Part shown: positions 22,884 to 32,114 of the stretch, one piece after another
Numbering within the stretch: position 1 is the stretch's first letter
Layout of the letters: every line of letters begins with the position of its first letter
From: Roseomonas genomospecies 6
GTDB taxonomy: Bacteria > Pseudomonadota > Alphaproteobacteria > Azospirillales > Azospirillaceae
DNA: 44,365 bases
Reading direction: 5' to 3'
Assembly (NCBI RefSeq): GCF_008365375.1
Contig: NZ_QOKW01000029.1
Span: 1-44,365 of the forward strand
The notes under the pieces: generated by a model
Told to the model about the DNA's origin: nothing
Seen by the model: only the letters and a program-made list of their open reading frames with translations
The model's database searches: none
Translations under genes and position numbers: made by a program

Positions 22884-24151
22884 CAGGCCGTGATCCTCTC
22901 CAGCCCGCGCATGTAGGGCCGGAGCGCTTCGGGAACCAGGATGGAGCCGTCGGGCTGCTGGTAGTTCTCCAGCACCGCGATCAGGCAGCGCCCGACCGCC
23001 ACGCCCGAGCCGTTCAGGGTGTGGACGAACTGCGTCTGCTTCTCGCCCTTCGGACGGCAGCGGGCTTTCATGCGGCGGGCCTGGAAGTCGCCGCAGTTCG
23101 AGCAGCTCGAAATCTCGCGGTACATGTTCTGGCCGGGCAGCCAGACCTCGATGTCGTAGGTCTTGCGCGCGGAAAAGCCCATATCGCCCGTGCACAGCGT
23201 CACCACGCGGTACGGCAGGCCCAGCCGCTGGAGGATGGTTTCCGCGCACTGGGTCATGCGCTGGTGCTCCGCCTCCGACTGGTCCGGGGCGGTGATGCTG
23301 ACCATCTCCACCTTCCAGAACTGGTGCTGGCGGATCATGCCGCGGGTGTCGCGCCCCGCCGATCCGGCCTCGGCGCGGAAGCAGGGAGTCAGCGCGGTGT
23401 AGCGGTAGGGCAGTTCCTCCGTCGCCACGATCTGGTCGTTGACGAGGTTGGTCAGCGGCACTTCCGAGGTCGGGATCAGGTAATGGTCGGTGCCCGTGCG
23501 GAACAGGTCCTCCTCGAACTTCGGAAGCTGGCCGGTGCCGAACAGGGCGTTGTCGCGCACCATCAGCGGCGGCGCGATCTCGGTGTAGCCGTGCTCGCCG
23601 GTGTGGATGTCCAGCATGAAGTCGGCGAGCGCGCGTTCCAGCCGGGCCAGACCGCCCTTCAGGACGGTGAAGCGGGCGCCGGACATGCGCGACGCCGCCT
23701 CGAAATCCATCAGCCCCAGCGCCTCGCCCAACTCGAAATGCTGCTTGGCGTTCTCGATGGCCTTCGGCTCGCCCCAGCGGCGGATCTCGACGTTGGCGGT
23801 CTCGTCCGGACCCTCCGGCGCGTCGTCGGCGGGCAGGTTCGGGATGGTGGCGAGCAGCCGGTCGAGTTCGGCGCCCAGGGCCTTCTCCTCCTCCTCGACC
23901 TGGGGCAGCCGCTCCTTGAGCTGCGCCATCTCGTCCATCAGCGGCTGGGCGTCGCGCCCTTCCCGCTTGGCGAGGCCGATTTCCTTCGCCGCCTCGTTGC
24001 GGCGCGCCTGCATCTCCTGAAGCTGGGTCTGCGCGGCGCGGCGGCGCGAATCGAGGTCCAGCACCGTCGGCGACATCGGCTCCAGGCCCCGGCGGGCGAG
24101 GCCGCGGTCGAAGGATTCGGGGTTCTCACGGATGGCGCGAAGATCGTGCAT
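22883..24151 (-). CDS. serS: Seryl-tRNA synthetase
   Basis: A 422-residue class II synthetase charging tRNA-Ser. The N-terminal coiled-coil arm spans about residues 30-100 (LQEMQARRNEAAKEIGLAKR...). Motif 2 lies around FRAEAGSAGRDTRGMIRQHQF, TSEVPLTNLVNDQ precedes it, and the motif 3 region reads LNGSGVAVGRCLIAVLENYQ. Full length with an ATG start. First gene of a minus-strand unit whose promoter must lie in 24152-24289, shared divergently with the GGDEF gene. Confidence 0.97.
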   Translation of the reverse strand: MHDLRAIRENPESFDRGLARRGLEPMSPTVLDLDSRRRAAQTQLQEMQARRNEAAKEIGLAKREGRDAQPLMDEMAQLKERLPQVEEEEKALGAELDRLLATIPNLPADDAPEGPDETANVEIRRWGEPKAIENAKQHFELGEALGLMDFEAASRMSGARFTVLKGGLARLERALADFMLDIHTGEHGYTEIAPPLMVRDNALFGTGQLPKFEEDLFRTGTDHYLIPTSEVPLTNLVNDQIVATEELPYRYTALTPCFRAEAGSAGRDTRGMIRQHQFWKVEMVSITAPDQSEAEHQRMTQCAETILQRLGLPYRVVTLCTGDMGFSARKTYDIEVWLPGQNMYREISSCSNCGDFQARRMKARCRPKGEKQTQFVHTLNGSGVAVGRCLIAVLENYQQPDGSILVPEALRPYMRGLERITA

Positions 24152-24334
24152 GGCTCACGGCGATACGGAATGGGTGGGAGGCTGGTTATAGTCCGCCATC
24201 GGGTGAAGGTCCAGTGGCGGCGCCGCGCCGGCCGGTGCGACCTTGAAACGATTCGTATGCCATGCTTTTCGGTGGCGCCGCGGTGAGGAATGGGTGCAAA
24301 AACCCCAATCCGATTGCCGTCACCCCCTCCGGAC

Positions 24335-25498
24335 ATGATGCTCGACACCCGCACCCTTGTCGTCGCCCTGGTGGGCATCTGCCTTTTGCTGACCGCCGCG
24401 GCCTTCCTGGCCTGGAGGGTGCATCGCCACATCACCGCGCTGACTTACTGGGCCGCGGGCGCCCTGAGCGGAGCTTGTGGGTTGGCGCTGATCGCGCTCT
24501 ACGGCGTTTGGCCCGCCGCCCTGGTCGTGCCGCTGGCCAACGCGCTGGTGGCATCGACCTATGTGCTGAACTGGGCCGGCGTGCGCAGCTTCGCCGGGCG
24601 GCCCATTCCCTGGCGACGCGGGCTGGCGGTGCTCGCGGCGATGACCGCGGGCAATATATGGTTCGTGGCGATCGACAACGACGTGACGGCGCGAATCCTG
24701 ATCGCGTCCACCGGGTTCTGCGGCCTGTCGCTGCTCACGGCGCAGGAACTTTGGCGGATGGAGCCGGCGGACCGGTTCCGGCGGGCGCGGCGCGTGACCG
24801 CCATGGTCTTCATCCTCCACGCCCTGTTCGTTGCCGGGCGGGCCGTCCTGACCGTCTGGAGCGAGCCGGTCGACAGCGTCCTGGACTCCGATCCGGTGCA
24901 AAGCGCCAGCTTCCTGGAGACCATCCTGGCCGTTACGGCCTGGGGCTACGGCTTCCTCTCCATGACCAGCGAACGGCTTCAGGCGGATTTGGACCGGATC
25001 GCCACCATCGACCCGCTGACCGGCGCCTACAACCGCCGGGCCTTCATGACGTACGCCGAGCGGGAGTTGGCGCGGTCGCAGCGCCATGGGACGCCGCTTA
25101 CCCTGCTGCTGCTCGATCTCGACCGGTTCAAGAGGGTCAACGACACCTTCGGCCATCTGGCCGGGGACGCGCTTCTCCGCCGCTTTTCCGAGATCGTCGT
25201 GGCAAGGCTGCGACGCACCGACCTGTTCGGGCGCTATGGCGGCGAGGAATTCTGCGTGCTGCTTCCCGACACCGACCACCGCGGGGCGGCGGCGTTGGCG
25301 GAGGCGCTGCGGCGCGACGTGGCGGCGCGGCTGCTGCCCTTCCAGGGCCACGAGATCGCCGCCAGCGTCAGCATCGGCATCGCCGCCTGCCGCAGCGGCG
25401 AGGTTCTCGACGCGGCTTTGGCCGCCGCCGATCAGGCCCTCTACCGGGCCAAGCGAAACGGCCGCAATCAGGTCATGATCGCCGAGGCGGCGGACTGA
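24335..25498 (+). CDS. Membrane-anchored GGDEF diguanylate cyclase
   Basis: Predicted to make cyclic di-GMP. The N-terminal half has six or seven membrane segments (LVVALVGICLLLTAAAFLAW and others) without a named sensor domain. The C-terminal half is a complete GGDEF domain with DPLTGAYNRRAF, the active-site GGEEF near residue 302 and an inhibitory RxxD site (RRTD) five residues before it, so it looks active and feedback-regulated. The start is uncertain: ATG at 24335 or 24338 fits the hydrophobic N-terminus, while ATG at 24290 would add 15 residues and has GAGGA almost touching it. It sits between tatC and serS. Confidence 0.9.
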   Translation: MMLDTRTLVVALVGICLLLTAAAFLAWRVHRHITALTYWAAGALSGACGLALIALYGVWPAALVVPLANALVASTYVLNWAGVRSFAGRPIPWRRGLAVLAAMTAGNIWFVAIDNDVTARILIASTGFCGLSLLTAQELWRMEPADRFRRARRVTAMVFILHALFVAGRAVLTVWSEPVDSVLDSDPVQSASFLETILAVTAWGYGFLSMTSERLQADLDRIATIDPLTGAYNRRAFMTYAERELARSQRHGTPLTLLLLDLDRFKRVNDTFGHLAGDALLRRFSEIVVARLRRTDLFGRYGGEEFCVLLPDTDHRGAAALAEALRRDVAARLLPFQGHEIAASVSIGIAACRSGEVLDAALAAADQALYRAKRNGRNQVMIAEAAD

Positions 25499-25520
25499 AA
25501 CTGTGTGGTGGCGAAGCGGC

Positions 25521-26324
25521 CTACGCCTGCTCCGCCGCCTTCTCGTTGGCGTCGCGCTTCTTCTCGATGCTGCGGCCGATCCAGATCGACACCTCGTAGA
25601 GCGCCAGCAGCGGGATGGCGAGGCCAACCTGGCTGATGACGTCCGGCGGGGTCAGGACCGCCGCGACGACGAACACGAACACGATGGCGTAGCGACGCTT
25701 GGTGGCCAGGGTTTCCGTGGTCAGCAGCCCGGCGCGGATCAGCAGGGTCAGCAGCACCGGAAGCTGGAAGGCCAGACCGAAGGCGAAGATCAGGTGCATC
25801 ACGAGGCCGAGATACTCGCTGACGCGGGCCTCGAACTCGATGGGAAGCACGTCGGCCCCCGCGCCGGGGTGGAACTCGAACCCCAGGAAGAAGCGCCAGG
25901 CCATCGGAAAGATGAAGTAATAGACCATCGCCCCGCCCAGGAAGAACAGGACCGGGGTGGCCGCCAGGAACGGCAGGAAGGCCTTGCGCTCGTGCTTGTA
26001 GAGGCCGGGCGCGACGAACATCCAGATCTGGCTGGCGACGATGGGGAAGGACAGGAAGCAGCCGGCCCAGAAGGCCACCTTCACATAGGTGAAGAAGGCT
26101 TCCGTCAGGCCGGTGAAGATCATCCGCCGCCCCCCTTCCTTGGCCAGGATGTCGGCCAGAGGCTGGACGAGGAACAGGTAGATCCGGTCGGAGAAGGCGT
26201 AGCAGACGAAGAAGGCGATGATGATCGCCAGCGTCGCGTACATCAGACGGTTCCGCAGTTCGACCAGATGGTCGATCAGCGGCATCTTGCTTTCTTCGAG
26301 CTCGTCGTCGGATTCGCCGGTCAT
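25521..26324 (-). CDS. tatC: Sec-independent protein translocase TatC
   Basis: The multi-span receptor of the twin-arginine export system for folded proteins. It has six membrane segments. Diagnostic parts are PLIDHLVELRNRLMY near the N-terminus, FWAGCFLSFPIVASQIWMFVAPGLYKHER, and the last helices with LTPPDVISQ. From the ATG at 26324 it is 267 residues. A GTG at 26351 would overlap the tatB stop by 4 bases and add 9 residues, also possible. Last gene of tatABC. Confidence 0.96.
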   Translation of the reverse strand: MTGESDDELEESKMPLIDHLVELRNRLMYATLAIIIAFFVCYAFSDRIYLFLVQPLADILAKEGGRRMIFTGLTEAFFTYVKVAFWAGCFLSFPIVASQIWMFVAPGLYKHERKAFLPFLAATPVLFFLGGAMVYYFIFPMAWRFFLGFEFHPGAGADVLPIEFEARVSEYLGLVMHLIFAFGLAFQLPVLLTLLIRAGLLTTETLATKRRYAIVFVFVVAAVLTPPDVISQVGLAIPLLALYEVSIWIGRSIEKKRDANEKAAEQA

Positions 26325-26347
26325 GCGCGTTTCGCCTGACACAAGGG

Positions 26348-26917
26348 TCACGCCTGCTTGTTCGTGGTTGCCGCCGCAGCGGAGTCAGCGGCGGCCGGGG
26401 CCGTCGCCGGTTGCGCCGCGACGGGTTGGGGCGCCACGGGTTGAGCCGCCACGGGTTGAGCCGGAGACGGCGTGAACTCCGCGGGCGGAAGCGGCGGCAG
26501 CGGGGCCGTGACCGGCGGTTCGGTCGCCGGCTGCGGCTGGGCCGCCGTCACCTGCGGAGAACCGACGGGGGCGACCGGGGCCGGTCCGTCTTCCGGCGGG
26601 CTGCCGGGATAGCCGTTGGCCCCCAGATTGGCCCCGACGTCGAAGGCGCCCTTCAGTTCCCCCTTCGGATCGATCGTGTTCTCGACCATCCGCTGGAGGT
26701 TCGTGTCGCGCACCTTCAGGGCCTCCTTGCGAAGCTCGTCGAGTTCCGCCTCGCGCATCATGTCGTCGAGGTGGCCCTGGAAGTCGCGCGCGACCAGACG
26801 CGCCTTCTTCACCCATTTTCCCAGGGTGTAGATGGCCTTGGGCAGGTCTTTCGGGCCGATCACCACAAGGGCGATGACCGCGATGACCATCAGTTCCGAC
26901 CATGCGATGTCGAACAT
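26348..26917 (-). CDS. tatB: Twin-arginine translocase subunit TatB
   Basis: A 189-residue TatB: N-terminal membrane helix MFDIAWSELMVIAVIALVVIGPKDLP with the conserved Glu8 and GPKDLP hinge, then an amphipathic helix (AIYTLGKWVKKARLVARDF) and a helical region to about residue 95. The rest is a Pro/Ala/Gln-rich tail containing an AQPVA-type repeat encoded by three 15-base tandem units. It lies 48 bases downstream of tatA. Confidence 0.95.
   Translation of the reverse strand: MFDIAWSELMVIAVIALVVIGPKDLPKAIYTLGKWVKKARLVARDFQGHLDDMMREAELDELRKEALKVRDTNLQRMVENTIDPKGELKGAFDVGANLGANGYPGSPPEDGPAPVAPVGSPQVTAAQPQPATEPPVTAPLPPLPPAEFTPSPAQPVAAQPVAPQPVAAQPATAPAAADSAAAATTNKQA
26414..26458. repeat. Three 15-base tandem units inside tatB
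   Basis: Units at 26414-26428, 26429-26443 and 26444-26458 share the core ACGGGTTG and differ at a few bases. They encode repeated QPVA(A/P) steps in the disordered TatB tail. Copy number probably varies between strains, by slippage. Confidence 0.7.
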
Positions 26918-26965
26918 GGCTCCTCAGCCTTTCGAAACGGCGCGGGGACGGGCGGCGCCGCCCGT

Positions 26966-27244
26966 TCAGGTGCGGGCCGTCTCGTCCTTCTTCACGCCGG
27001 GATCGGCGGCGGGGGGAACCGGATGAACCGAAGACACCGGCTGGGCAGGCGGGGCCGGCTGATTCGGCAGGACCTTGGCGTCGGCGCCGGGAGCGGCGCC
27101 CTCCTCCTCGTCCTTCAGGCCGGCCTTGAAGTTCTTGATGCCCTTGGCGAGGTCGCCCATGACCTTCGGCAGCTTACCGGCGCCGAACAGGAGCAGGACG
27201 ATCAGAAGGACGATAACCCAATGCCAGACGCTGGAGAATCCCAT
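26966..27244 (-). CDS. tatA: Twin-arginine translocase subunit TatA
   Basis: A 92-residue pore-forming Tat subunit: short membrane helix (WHWVIVLLIVLLLFGAGKLP) with the FGAGKLP hinge, then the amphipathic KVMGDLAKGIKNFKAGLKDEE helix and a Pro-rich tail. First gene of tatABC. It begins 100 bases downstream of the end of the ABC ATPase gene. Confidence 0.96.
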   Translation of the reverse strand: MGFSSVWHWVIVLLIVLLLFGAGKLPKVMGDLAKGIKNFKAGLKDEEEGAAPGADAKVLPNQPAPPAQPVSSVHPVPPAADPGVKKDETART

Positions 27245-27344
27245 GACACACGTTTCCTGAACAGGCGGCCCAATGGCGGGGCGGCACTATGGCAGAAAGG
27301 TTCCCCTCCCGCAACGATCGGTCGGGCGAAACCGCTCAGACGAC

Positions 27345-28655
27345 TTAAGTGGGTGCACCGGCAGGAAAAACGAAGGCCTGGCACAGATCCATGCACACCG
27401 AAACATGACCTTGTTCGGGCGGCAGGAACTGGCCGGGCATGCGGGAGTGCAGATGCACCGCCCCGCCCTTCCCGTCCGGCACGTCGAGATGGATCAGGCT
27501 GGTGCGCCCGAGAAGGCGCGCCGCCATCACCCGCGCCAGCACCGGCAGCGCACCGGCAGGCGCCGTGGCGGTGGGCTGGGCGGACAGCTTCAGCGCTTCC
27601 GGGCGGATCAGCACGTCGACGGCGGTGCCGTCCGCGATGTCGGTGGGGATCGCGCCGGCGGGCGTTTCCACCGCTCCGTCCCGCACCACGCCCGTCAGCC
27701 GGTTGACCTCGCCGAAGAACTCCGCGGCGAAGGCGTTGACCGGGCGGGTGTAGAGATCCACCGGGTTGCCGACCTGCACGACCTCGCCGGCGCGCATCAG
27801 CGCGATCCGGTCCGCCAGGAACATGGCCTCCTCCGGATCGTGGGTGACCAACATGGTGGCCGCCCCGTTCTGCTTCAGCACATGCAGCGTCTCGTCGCGC
27901 ACCTGCTCGCGCAGCCGGGCGTCCAGCCCCGAGAACGGTTCGTCCAACAGCAACACCGCCGGGTTCGGGGCGAGCGCGCGGGCCAGCGCCACGCGCTGCT
28001 GCTGCCCGCCGGAGAGGTGGTGCGGAAAGGAATCGGCGTAGCCGGCCATGCCGACCTGCCCCAGCGACTCCAGCGCGCGCTTGCGCTGCGCCTCGCCGGA
28101 CAAGGAGGTCAGGCCGAAACGCACGTTGTCGAGCACCGACAGGTGCGGGAACAGCGCGTAATCCTGGAAGACGAGGCCGACGCCGCGCCGTTCCGGCGGC
28201 ACCGCGCCGCGCTCGTCCGCCACCACCCGGCCACCGATCCGCACGGAGCCGGTCTGAACCGCCTCCAGCCCCGCGGCGATGCGAAGGAGCGAGGACTTGC
28301 CGCAGCCGGACGGCCCGCACAGGCAGACGATCTCCCCCGCCCCGATGGTCACGCTGACGTCGTTCACCGCGACCACGCGCCCATAGCGATGGGTCACGCC
28401 ATCCAGCGCCAGAGCCTCCGCCACGATGGCGGCGGCCCCGCCCTGCGGCCCGAAGGCGTCCAGATGCCGCCCGTTCGCGGGGAGGGTCACCGGTGCGGCC
28501 TCGCAGGGGGCGCCCTCCCGCGGGTCGGCGCCGCGCGCGAAGAGGGCCGACGCCTTGTCCCGCAGCGAGTCGCGCAGCCGGGCCGGACGGGGCTCCGAAA
28601 CGGTCTCTCCGGGGGCGGAAAAGGAACGGGCATCGGTGACGGACGGACGATCCAT
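27345..28655 (-). CDS. ABC transporter ATP-binding protein, Fe3+/sulfate/polyamine importer type
   Basis: A 436-residue ATPase of the FbpC/CysA/PotA class, resembling iron(III) transporters most. Walker A is GPSGCGKSS (114-122), Q-loop Gln164, signature LSGGQQQR (214-221), Walker B VLLLDEP (234-240), and a regulatory C-terminal half with a TOBE-like fold. Two points are odd. No permease or binding-protein gene is nearby. The first 75 or so residues before the ABC domain are a low-complexity Arg/Pro/Ala extension, so the real start may be internal (a GTG lies near the VAEALALDG segment). It sits between scpB and tatA, which are adjacent or near each other in many relatives. Confidence 0.85.
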   Translation of the reverse strand: MDRPSVTDARSFSAPGETVSEPRPARLRDSLRDKASALFARGADPREGAPCEAAPVTLPANGRHLDAFGPQGGAAAIVAEALALDGVTHRYGRVVAVNDVSVTIGAGEIVCLCGPSGCGKSSLLRIAAGLEAVQTGSVRIGGRVVADERGAVPPERRGVGLVFQDYALFPHLSVLDNVRFGLTSLSGEAQRKRALESLGQVGMAGYADSFPHHLSGGQQQRVALARALAPNPAVLLLDEPFSGLDARLREQVRDETLHVLKQNGAATMLVTHDPEEAMFLADRIALMRAGEVVQVGNPVDLYTRPVNAFAAEFFGEVNRLTGVVRDGAVETPAGAIPTDIADGTAVDVLIRPEALKLSAQPTATAPAGALPVLARVMAARLLGRTSLIHLDVPDGKGGAVHLHSRMPGQFLPPEQGHVSVCMDLCQAFVFPAGAPT

Positions 28656-28744
28656 GGCGGTCCCAGTCTGAAGCGGCCCTGAGGACGTGCAACCTTGGTC
28701 GTTCGACCTTGGTCGATTGACCTTAGTACCGGTGCGCCGCCCCC

Positions 28745-28766
28745 GATGCAAATGGTTCTTATTTTC
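28745..28766. promoter_or_regulatory. Possible iron-responsive operator upstream of the ABC ATPase gene
   Basis: Read on the minus strand, the AT-rich element contains AATAAGAACCATTTGCAT. It resembles half of a Fur-type box (ATCATTTGCAT-like) and stands out from the GC-rich surroundings. It lies about 95 bases upstream of the ABC ATPase start. Weak match; no partner half is obvious. Confidence 0.2.
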
Positions 28767-28777
28767 GAGTGTTATGC

Positions 28778-29446
28778 TCAGGTATCGGAATCGTCAGCGT
28801 TTCCCGGCGGTTCGGCGTCCTCCAGACCGGCCCCGCCGATGCCCAGCAGCACGGGCCGCGAATCGAGCAGGCCGGCGGCGCGAAGGTCCTCCACCCCCGG
28901 CAGGTCGCGCAGGGTCTCCAGCCCGAAATGGTCCAGGAAATGGTCGGTGGTGATCCAGGTCAGCGGGCGGCCCGGGGTCTCGCGGCGGCGGCCCGGTCTG
29001 ATCCAGCCATTCTCCATCAGGATGTCCAGCGTGCCCTTGCTGGTCGCCACGCCGCGGATCGCTTCGATCTCCGCTCGGGTCACCGGCTGGTGGTAGGCGA
29101 TGATCGCCAGCGTCTCGATGGCGGCGCGGGACAGCTTCTTGGAAACCTCCTCCTCCCGCCGCAGCAGCGGGGCGAGGTCCACCGCCGTGCGGAAGGACCA
29201 GCCGGCCCCGGTGCGGATCAGATTCACCCCGCGCGCCGCGTAATGGACGCGCAGTTCCTCCAGCAGCGCCCGCACATCGGCGCCGCGCGTCAGCCTCTGG
29301 CCAAGCGTCTCCTCGTCCAGCGGATCGGCGGAGGCGAAGAGCAGCGCCTCCAGCAGCCGCAAATCGCGCAGCCGTTGCTCGACCTCCTCCGGGTTGTCGA
29401 TCTCCTGGATCAAGATGTCGGGGATCATCATGTCGGGGCCGGTCAT
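28778..29446 (-). CDS. scpB: Segregation and condensation protein B
   Basis: A 222-residue kleisin-partner protein of the SMC-ScpAB condensin complex. Two winged-helix domains are visible: LRLLEALLFASADPLDEETL near residues 28-47 and SRAAIETLAIIAYHQPVTRAEIEAIRG near 107-130, the family signature. The start ATG overlaps the scpA stop (ATGA), indicating coupling. Acidic C-terminal tail. Confidence 0.95.
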   Translation of the reverse strand: MTGPDMMIPDILIQEIDNPEEVEQRLRDLRLLEALLFASADPLDEETLGQRLTRGADVRALLEELRVHYAARGVNLIRTGAGWSFRTAVDLAPLLRREEEVSKKLSRAAIETLAIIAYHQPVTRAEIEAIRGVATSKGTLDILMENGWIRPGRRRETPGRPLTWITTDHFLDHFGLETLRDLPGVEDLRAAGLLDSRPVLLGIGGAGLEDAEPPGNADDSDT

Positions 29447-30246
29447 TCCTCGTCGCCTTGCTCATGCCGGCGCGATGCCCGGCGGACATAGATGGGGGAA
29501 AAGGCGCCGTCCTGGCGAAGCTCCACCTGCCCGGCCTTGGCCAGTTCCAGGGTCGCCGCGAAATGGGCCGCCAGCGCCGAGCGGGTCAGCAGCCCGCCCC
29601 GCACGCCGTCCGGCAGGAAGCTGGACAGGGTGGCCCAGTCCGGCATGCGGCCCAGCAGCTCGGACAGGCGGCGCACCGCGTCCTCCAGCGAATAGAGACG
29701 CACCGGCTCGATGTGCAGGACGCCGCCCTCCTGGCGCTTCTTGTGCTCGCCATAGGCTTTCAGCAGGTCGTAGAGCGTCACCTGGAAGACCGACTTGCGC
29801 AGGATGTCCAAATCCTCCGGCGCGCCGCGGGCGAAGCGGTCCACCCCCAACCGTGGACGGGCGAACAGCTTGGCCGCCGCTTCCTTCATGGCCTCCAGCC
29901 GTTGAAGCTGGAAGGCCAGCGCCGCCGCCATGTCCTCGCCCGACGGTTCCTCGTCCTCGACCTCCGGGATCAACAGGCGGGACTTCAGATAGGCCAGCCA
30001 CGCCGCCATGACGAGATAATCCGCCGCCAGCTCCAGCCGCACCTTCCGCGCCTCCGCGATGAAGGCGAGATACTGGTCGGCGAGCTGAAGGATCGAAATC
30101 TTCGTCAGGTCCACCTTCTGCTCGCGCCCCAGCGCCAGCAGCATGTCGAGCGGCCCCTCGAACCCGTCGAGCACGAGGACGAGCTGCTCCGCCGGGCTGA
30201 CCGCCTCGGCGTCCTCGGCGTGATCCGGGCGCTTGTCGGTGGCCAT
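29443..30246 (-). CDS. scpA: Segregation and condensation protein A (kleisin)
   Basis: A 267-residue kleisin that bridges SMC heads in chromosome condensation. Diagnostic segments are LDGFEGPLDMLLALGREQKVDLTKISILQLADQYL near the N-terminus, AADYLVMAAWLAYLKSRLLIP, and a C-terminal winged helix (LLTRSALAAHFAATLELAKAGQVELRQ). It directly precedes scpB with a 4-base overlap and follows the site-2 protease gene by 4 bases. Confidence 0.95.
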   Translation of the reverse strand: MATDKRPDHAEDAEAVSPAEQLVLVLDGFEGPLDMLLALGREQKVDLTKISILQLADQYLAFIAEARKVRLELAADYLVMAAWLAYLKSRLLIPEVEDEEPSGEDMAAALAFQLQRLEAMKEAAAKLFARPRLGVDRFARGAPEDLDILRKSVFQVTLYDLLKAYGEHKKRQEGGVLHIEPVRLYSLEDAVRRLSELLGRMPDWATLSSFLPDGVRGGLLTRSALAAHFAATLELAKAGQVELRQDGAFSPIYVRRASRRHEQGDEE

Positions 30247-30250
30247 GCCG

Positions 30251-30943
30251 TCAGTTGCCGCTGAGGATGCGGATCAGCTCGATCATGTAATTCACCGGCG
30301 GGCCGAGCACCCAGGAGAAGACGCTGAGGTCCATGCCAAGCTCCCGCCCGATGAAGGGCAGAAGGAAGAAGGCGCCGATCAGGATCAGCATGCCGTACTT
30401 CTCCAGCCGGGCCAGCGGGAAGGCCAGCGCGTCGGGCAGGATGCCGACCGCCACGCGCCCGCCGTCCAGCGGCGGCAGCGGGATCATGTTGAAGACCATC
30501 AGCACGACATTGACCAGGACCGACACCTCCAGCGCGGCGCGGAACCACATCTCCATCATGCCGCCCTGCGGGCTGGTAAAGCCCCAGAGGATCGCCGACA
30601 CCAGGGCCAGCACGAAATTCACCCCCGGCCCCGCCAGCGCCACCCACACCATGTCGCGGCGGGGATGGTGGAGCCGTCCGAAATTCACCGGCACGGGCTT
30701 GGCCCAGCCGAACACGAAGCCGGTGGTGAAGTACATCACCGCCGGCAGGATCACCGTGCCCAGCGGGTCGATGTGGCGGATCGGGTTGAGCGTCACCCGG
30801 CCCAGCCGCCACGCCGTGTCGTCGCCACGCCACATCGCCACGAAGCCGTGCGCCGCCTCGTGCAGCGTGATGGCGAGGATCGCGGGAATGGCGACCGCGA
30901 AGATCATCGGTATGCGGTCGATCAGACCTTCCAGCACGCCCAT
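30251..30943 (-). CDS. Site-2 protease family (M50) membrane metalloprotease
   Basis: A 230-residue integral membrane protein. The zinc motif HEAAH is at residues 28-32 in ITLHEAAHGFVAM, and the second ligand motif PPLDGGR is near residue 155, inside NMIPLPPLDGGRVAV. Membrane segments flank both. The family cleaves substrates within the membrane; this subgroup's substrate is unknown. I chose the ATG at 30943 (GGGAGAA upstream); a longer frame runs into nagZ but is not conserved. It lies between nagZ and scpA, a common alphaproteobacterial position. Confidence 0.9.
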   Translation of the reverse strand: MGVLEGLIDRIPMIFAVAIPAILAITLHEAAHGFVAMWRGDDTAWRLGRVTLNPIRHIDPLGTVILPAVMYFTTGFVFGWAKPVPVNFGRLHHPRRDMVWVALAGPGVNFVLALVSAILWGFTSPQGGMMEMWFRAALEVSVLVNVVLMVFNMIPLPPLDGGRVAVGILPDALAFPLARLEKYGMLILIGAFFLLPFIGRELGMDLSVFSWVLGPPVNYMIELIRILSGN

Positions 30944-31007
30944 TTCTCCCGTTGCGCCCCCCGAACCCGTCGGGAAAGGCTTGATCCAGGTCTTGAACCT
31001 GCCCGGC

Positions 31008-32114
31008 TTAAACTTGGGGAGTCCCCAGCAAATCCGCCAGACGCGCCCGCAGGGCGGCGGCGTCCGCGGGCTGCGCGGGACCGCACATGGCCTCCGCCTT
31101 CGCCCAGCGCCGGACGGCCTCGCCACTCATTGCCGGAACGCCTTCCGCCACCGCCACCATTTCCTCCATCACGCCGTTGCAATGGAGCACGATGTCCAGC
31201 CCCGCCGCCAGAACGGCCTCGGCGCGGCTGCGCATGCCGCCGGCCAGAGCGCCCATGGACAGATCGTCGCTGAACAGCAGCCCGTCGAATCCGATGGGCG
31301 CGCCGCGCACCACGTCCCGCACCACGATGGGCGAGGTGCTGGCGGGCGCGTCCGGGTCTATGGCCTTCAGCACCACATGGGCGACCATGCCCAGCGGCAT
31401 GTCGGCCAGGGCGCGGAACGGCGCGAAGTCCGTTTCCTCCAACGCCGCGCGCGGGGCGTCCACCACTGGCAGTTCGGCGTGGCTGTCGGCGAAGGCGCGG
31501 CCATGGCCGGGCATGTGCTTGACGACCGGAAGCACCCCGCCGGCCATCAGCCCCTCGCAGGTCGCCCGCGCCAAATCGGCCACGCGGGCCGGATCGCCGC
31601 AGAAGGCGCGGTCGCCGATGATGTCGTGGGCGCCCTCCACCGGCACGTCGCAGACCGGCGCGCAGTCCACCGACACGCCGCAGTCCGCCAGCATCAGCGC
31701 CAGCAGCCGGGCGTTGATCCGGGCGGCCTCCCGCCCGGCTGCGGCATCGCGTGCGGCGAGGTCGCCGAACGCGCGCATCGGCGGAAAGGCGGGCCAGTGC
31801 GGCGGGCGCATGCGGGCCACCCGCCCGCCCTCCTGGTCGATCAGCACCGGAGCGTCGGCGCGGCCCACGGCCTCCCGCAGGGAGTCCACGAGCGCCCGCA
31901 CTTGGTCCGGTGTGTCGCAATTGCGCCGGAACAGGATGAAGCCCAGCGGATCGGCGTCGCGGAAAAAGGCGCGTTCCTCCGCGGTCAGGGCGGTGCCGGC
32001 GGCGCCGAACACCACCGCACGATGGGCCGCTGGATGGGCCGCACGGTGAGAGCCGGGCCGGTGATGGGCGTTCGGCAGAACCGGATCAGGGACGGACAAC
32101 CACACACCCCACAT
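31008..32114 (-). CDS. nagZ: Beta-N-acetylhexosaminidase (glycoside hydrolase family 3)
   Basis: Removes N-acetylglucosamine from muropeptides during cell-wall recycling, in the cytoplasm. Family 3 signatures: DPLGFILFRRNCDTPDQ, DQEGGRVARM, the His-bearing loop KHMPGHGRAFADSHAELP, and the nucleophile Asp region GFDGLLFSDDLSM. The start is unsettled. ATG at 32114 (AAGG upstream) overlaps the SPOR gene by 29 bases and gives an N-terminal extension of about 30 residues; GTG at 32105 or a GTG pair just before VFGAAG are alternatives. The conserved part begins at VFGAAGTALTAEE. Confidence 0.92.
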   Translation of the reverse strand: MWGVWLSVPDPVLPNAHHRPGSHRAAHPAAHRAVVFGAAGTALTAEERAFFRDADPLGFILFRRNCDTPDQVRALVDSLREAVGRADAPVLIDQEGGRVARMRPPHWPAFPPMRAFGDLAARDAAAGREAARINARLLALMLADCGVSVDCAPVCDVPVEGAHDIIGDRAFCGDPARVADLARATCEGLMAGGVLPVVKHMPGHGRAFADSHAELPVVDAPRAALEETDFAPFRALADMPLGMVAHVVLKAIDPDAPASTSPIVVRDVVRGAPIGFDGLLFSDDLSMGALAGGMRSRAEAVLAAGLDIVLHCNGVMEEMVAVAEGVPAMSGEAVRRWAKAEAMCGPAQPADAAALRARLADLLGTPQV

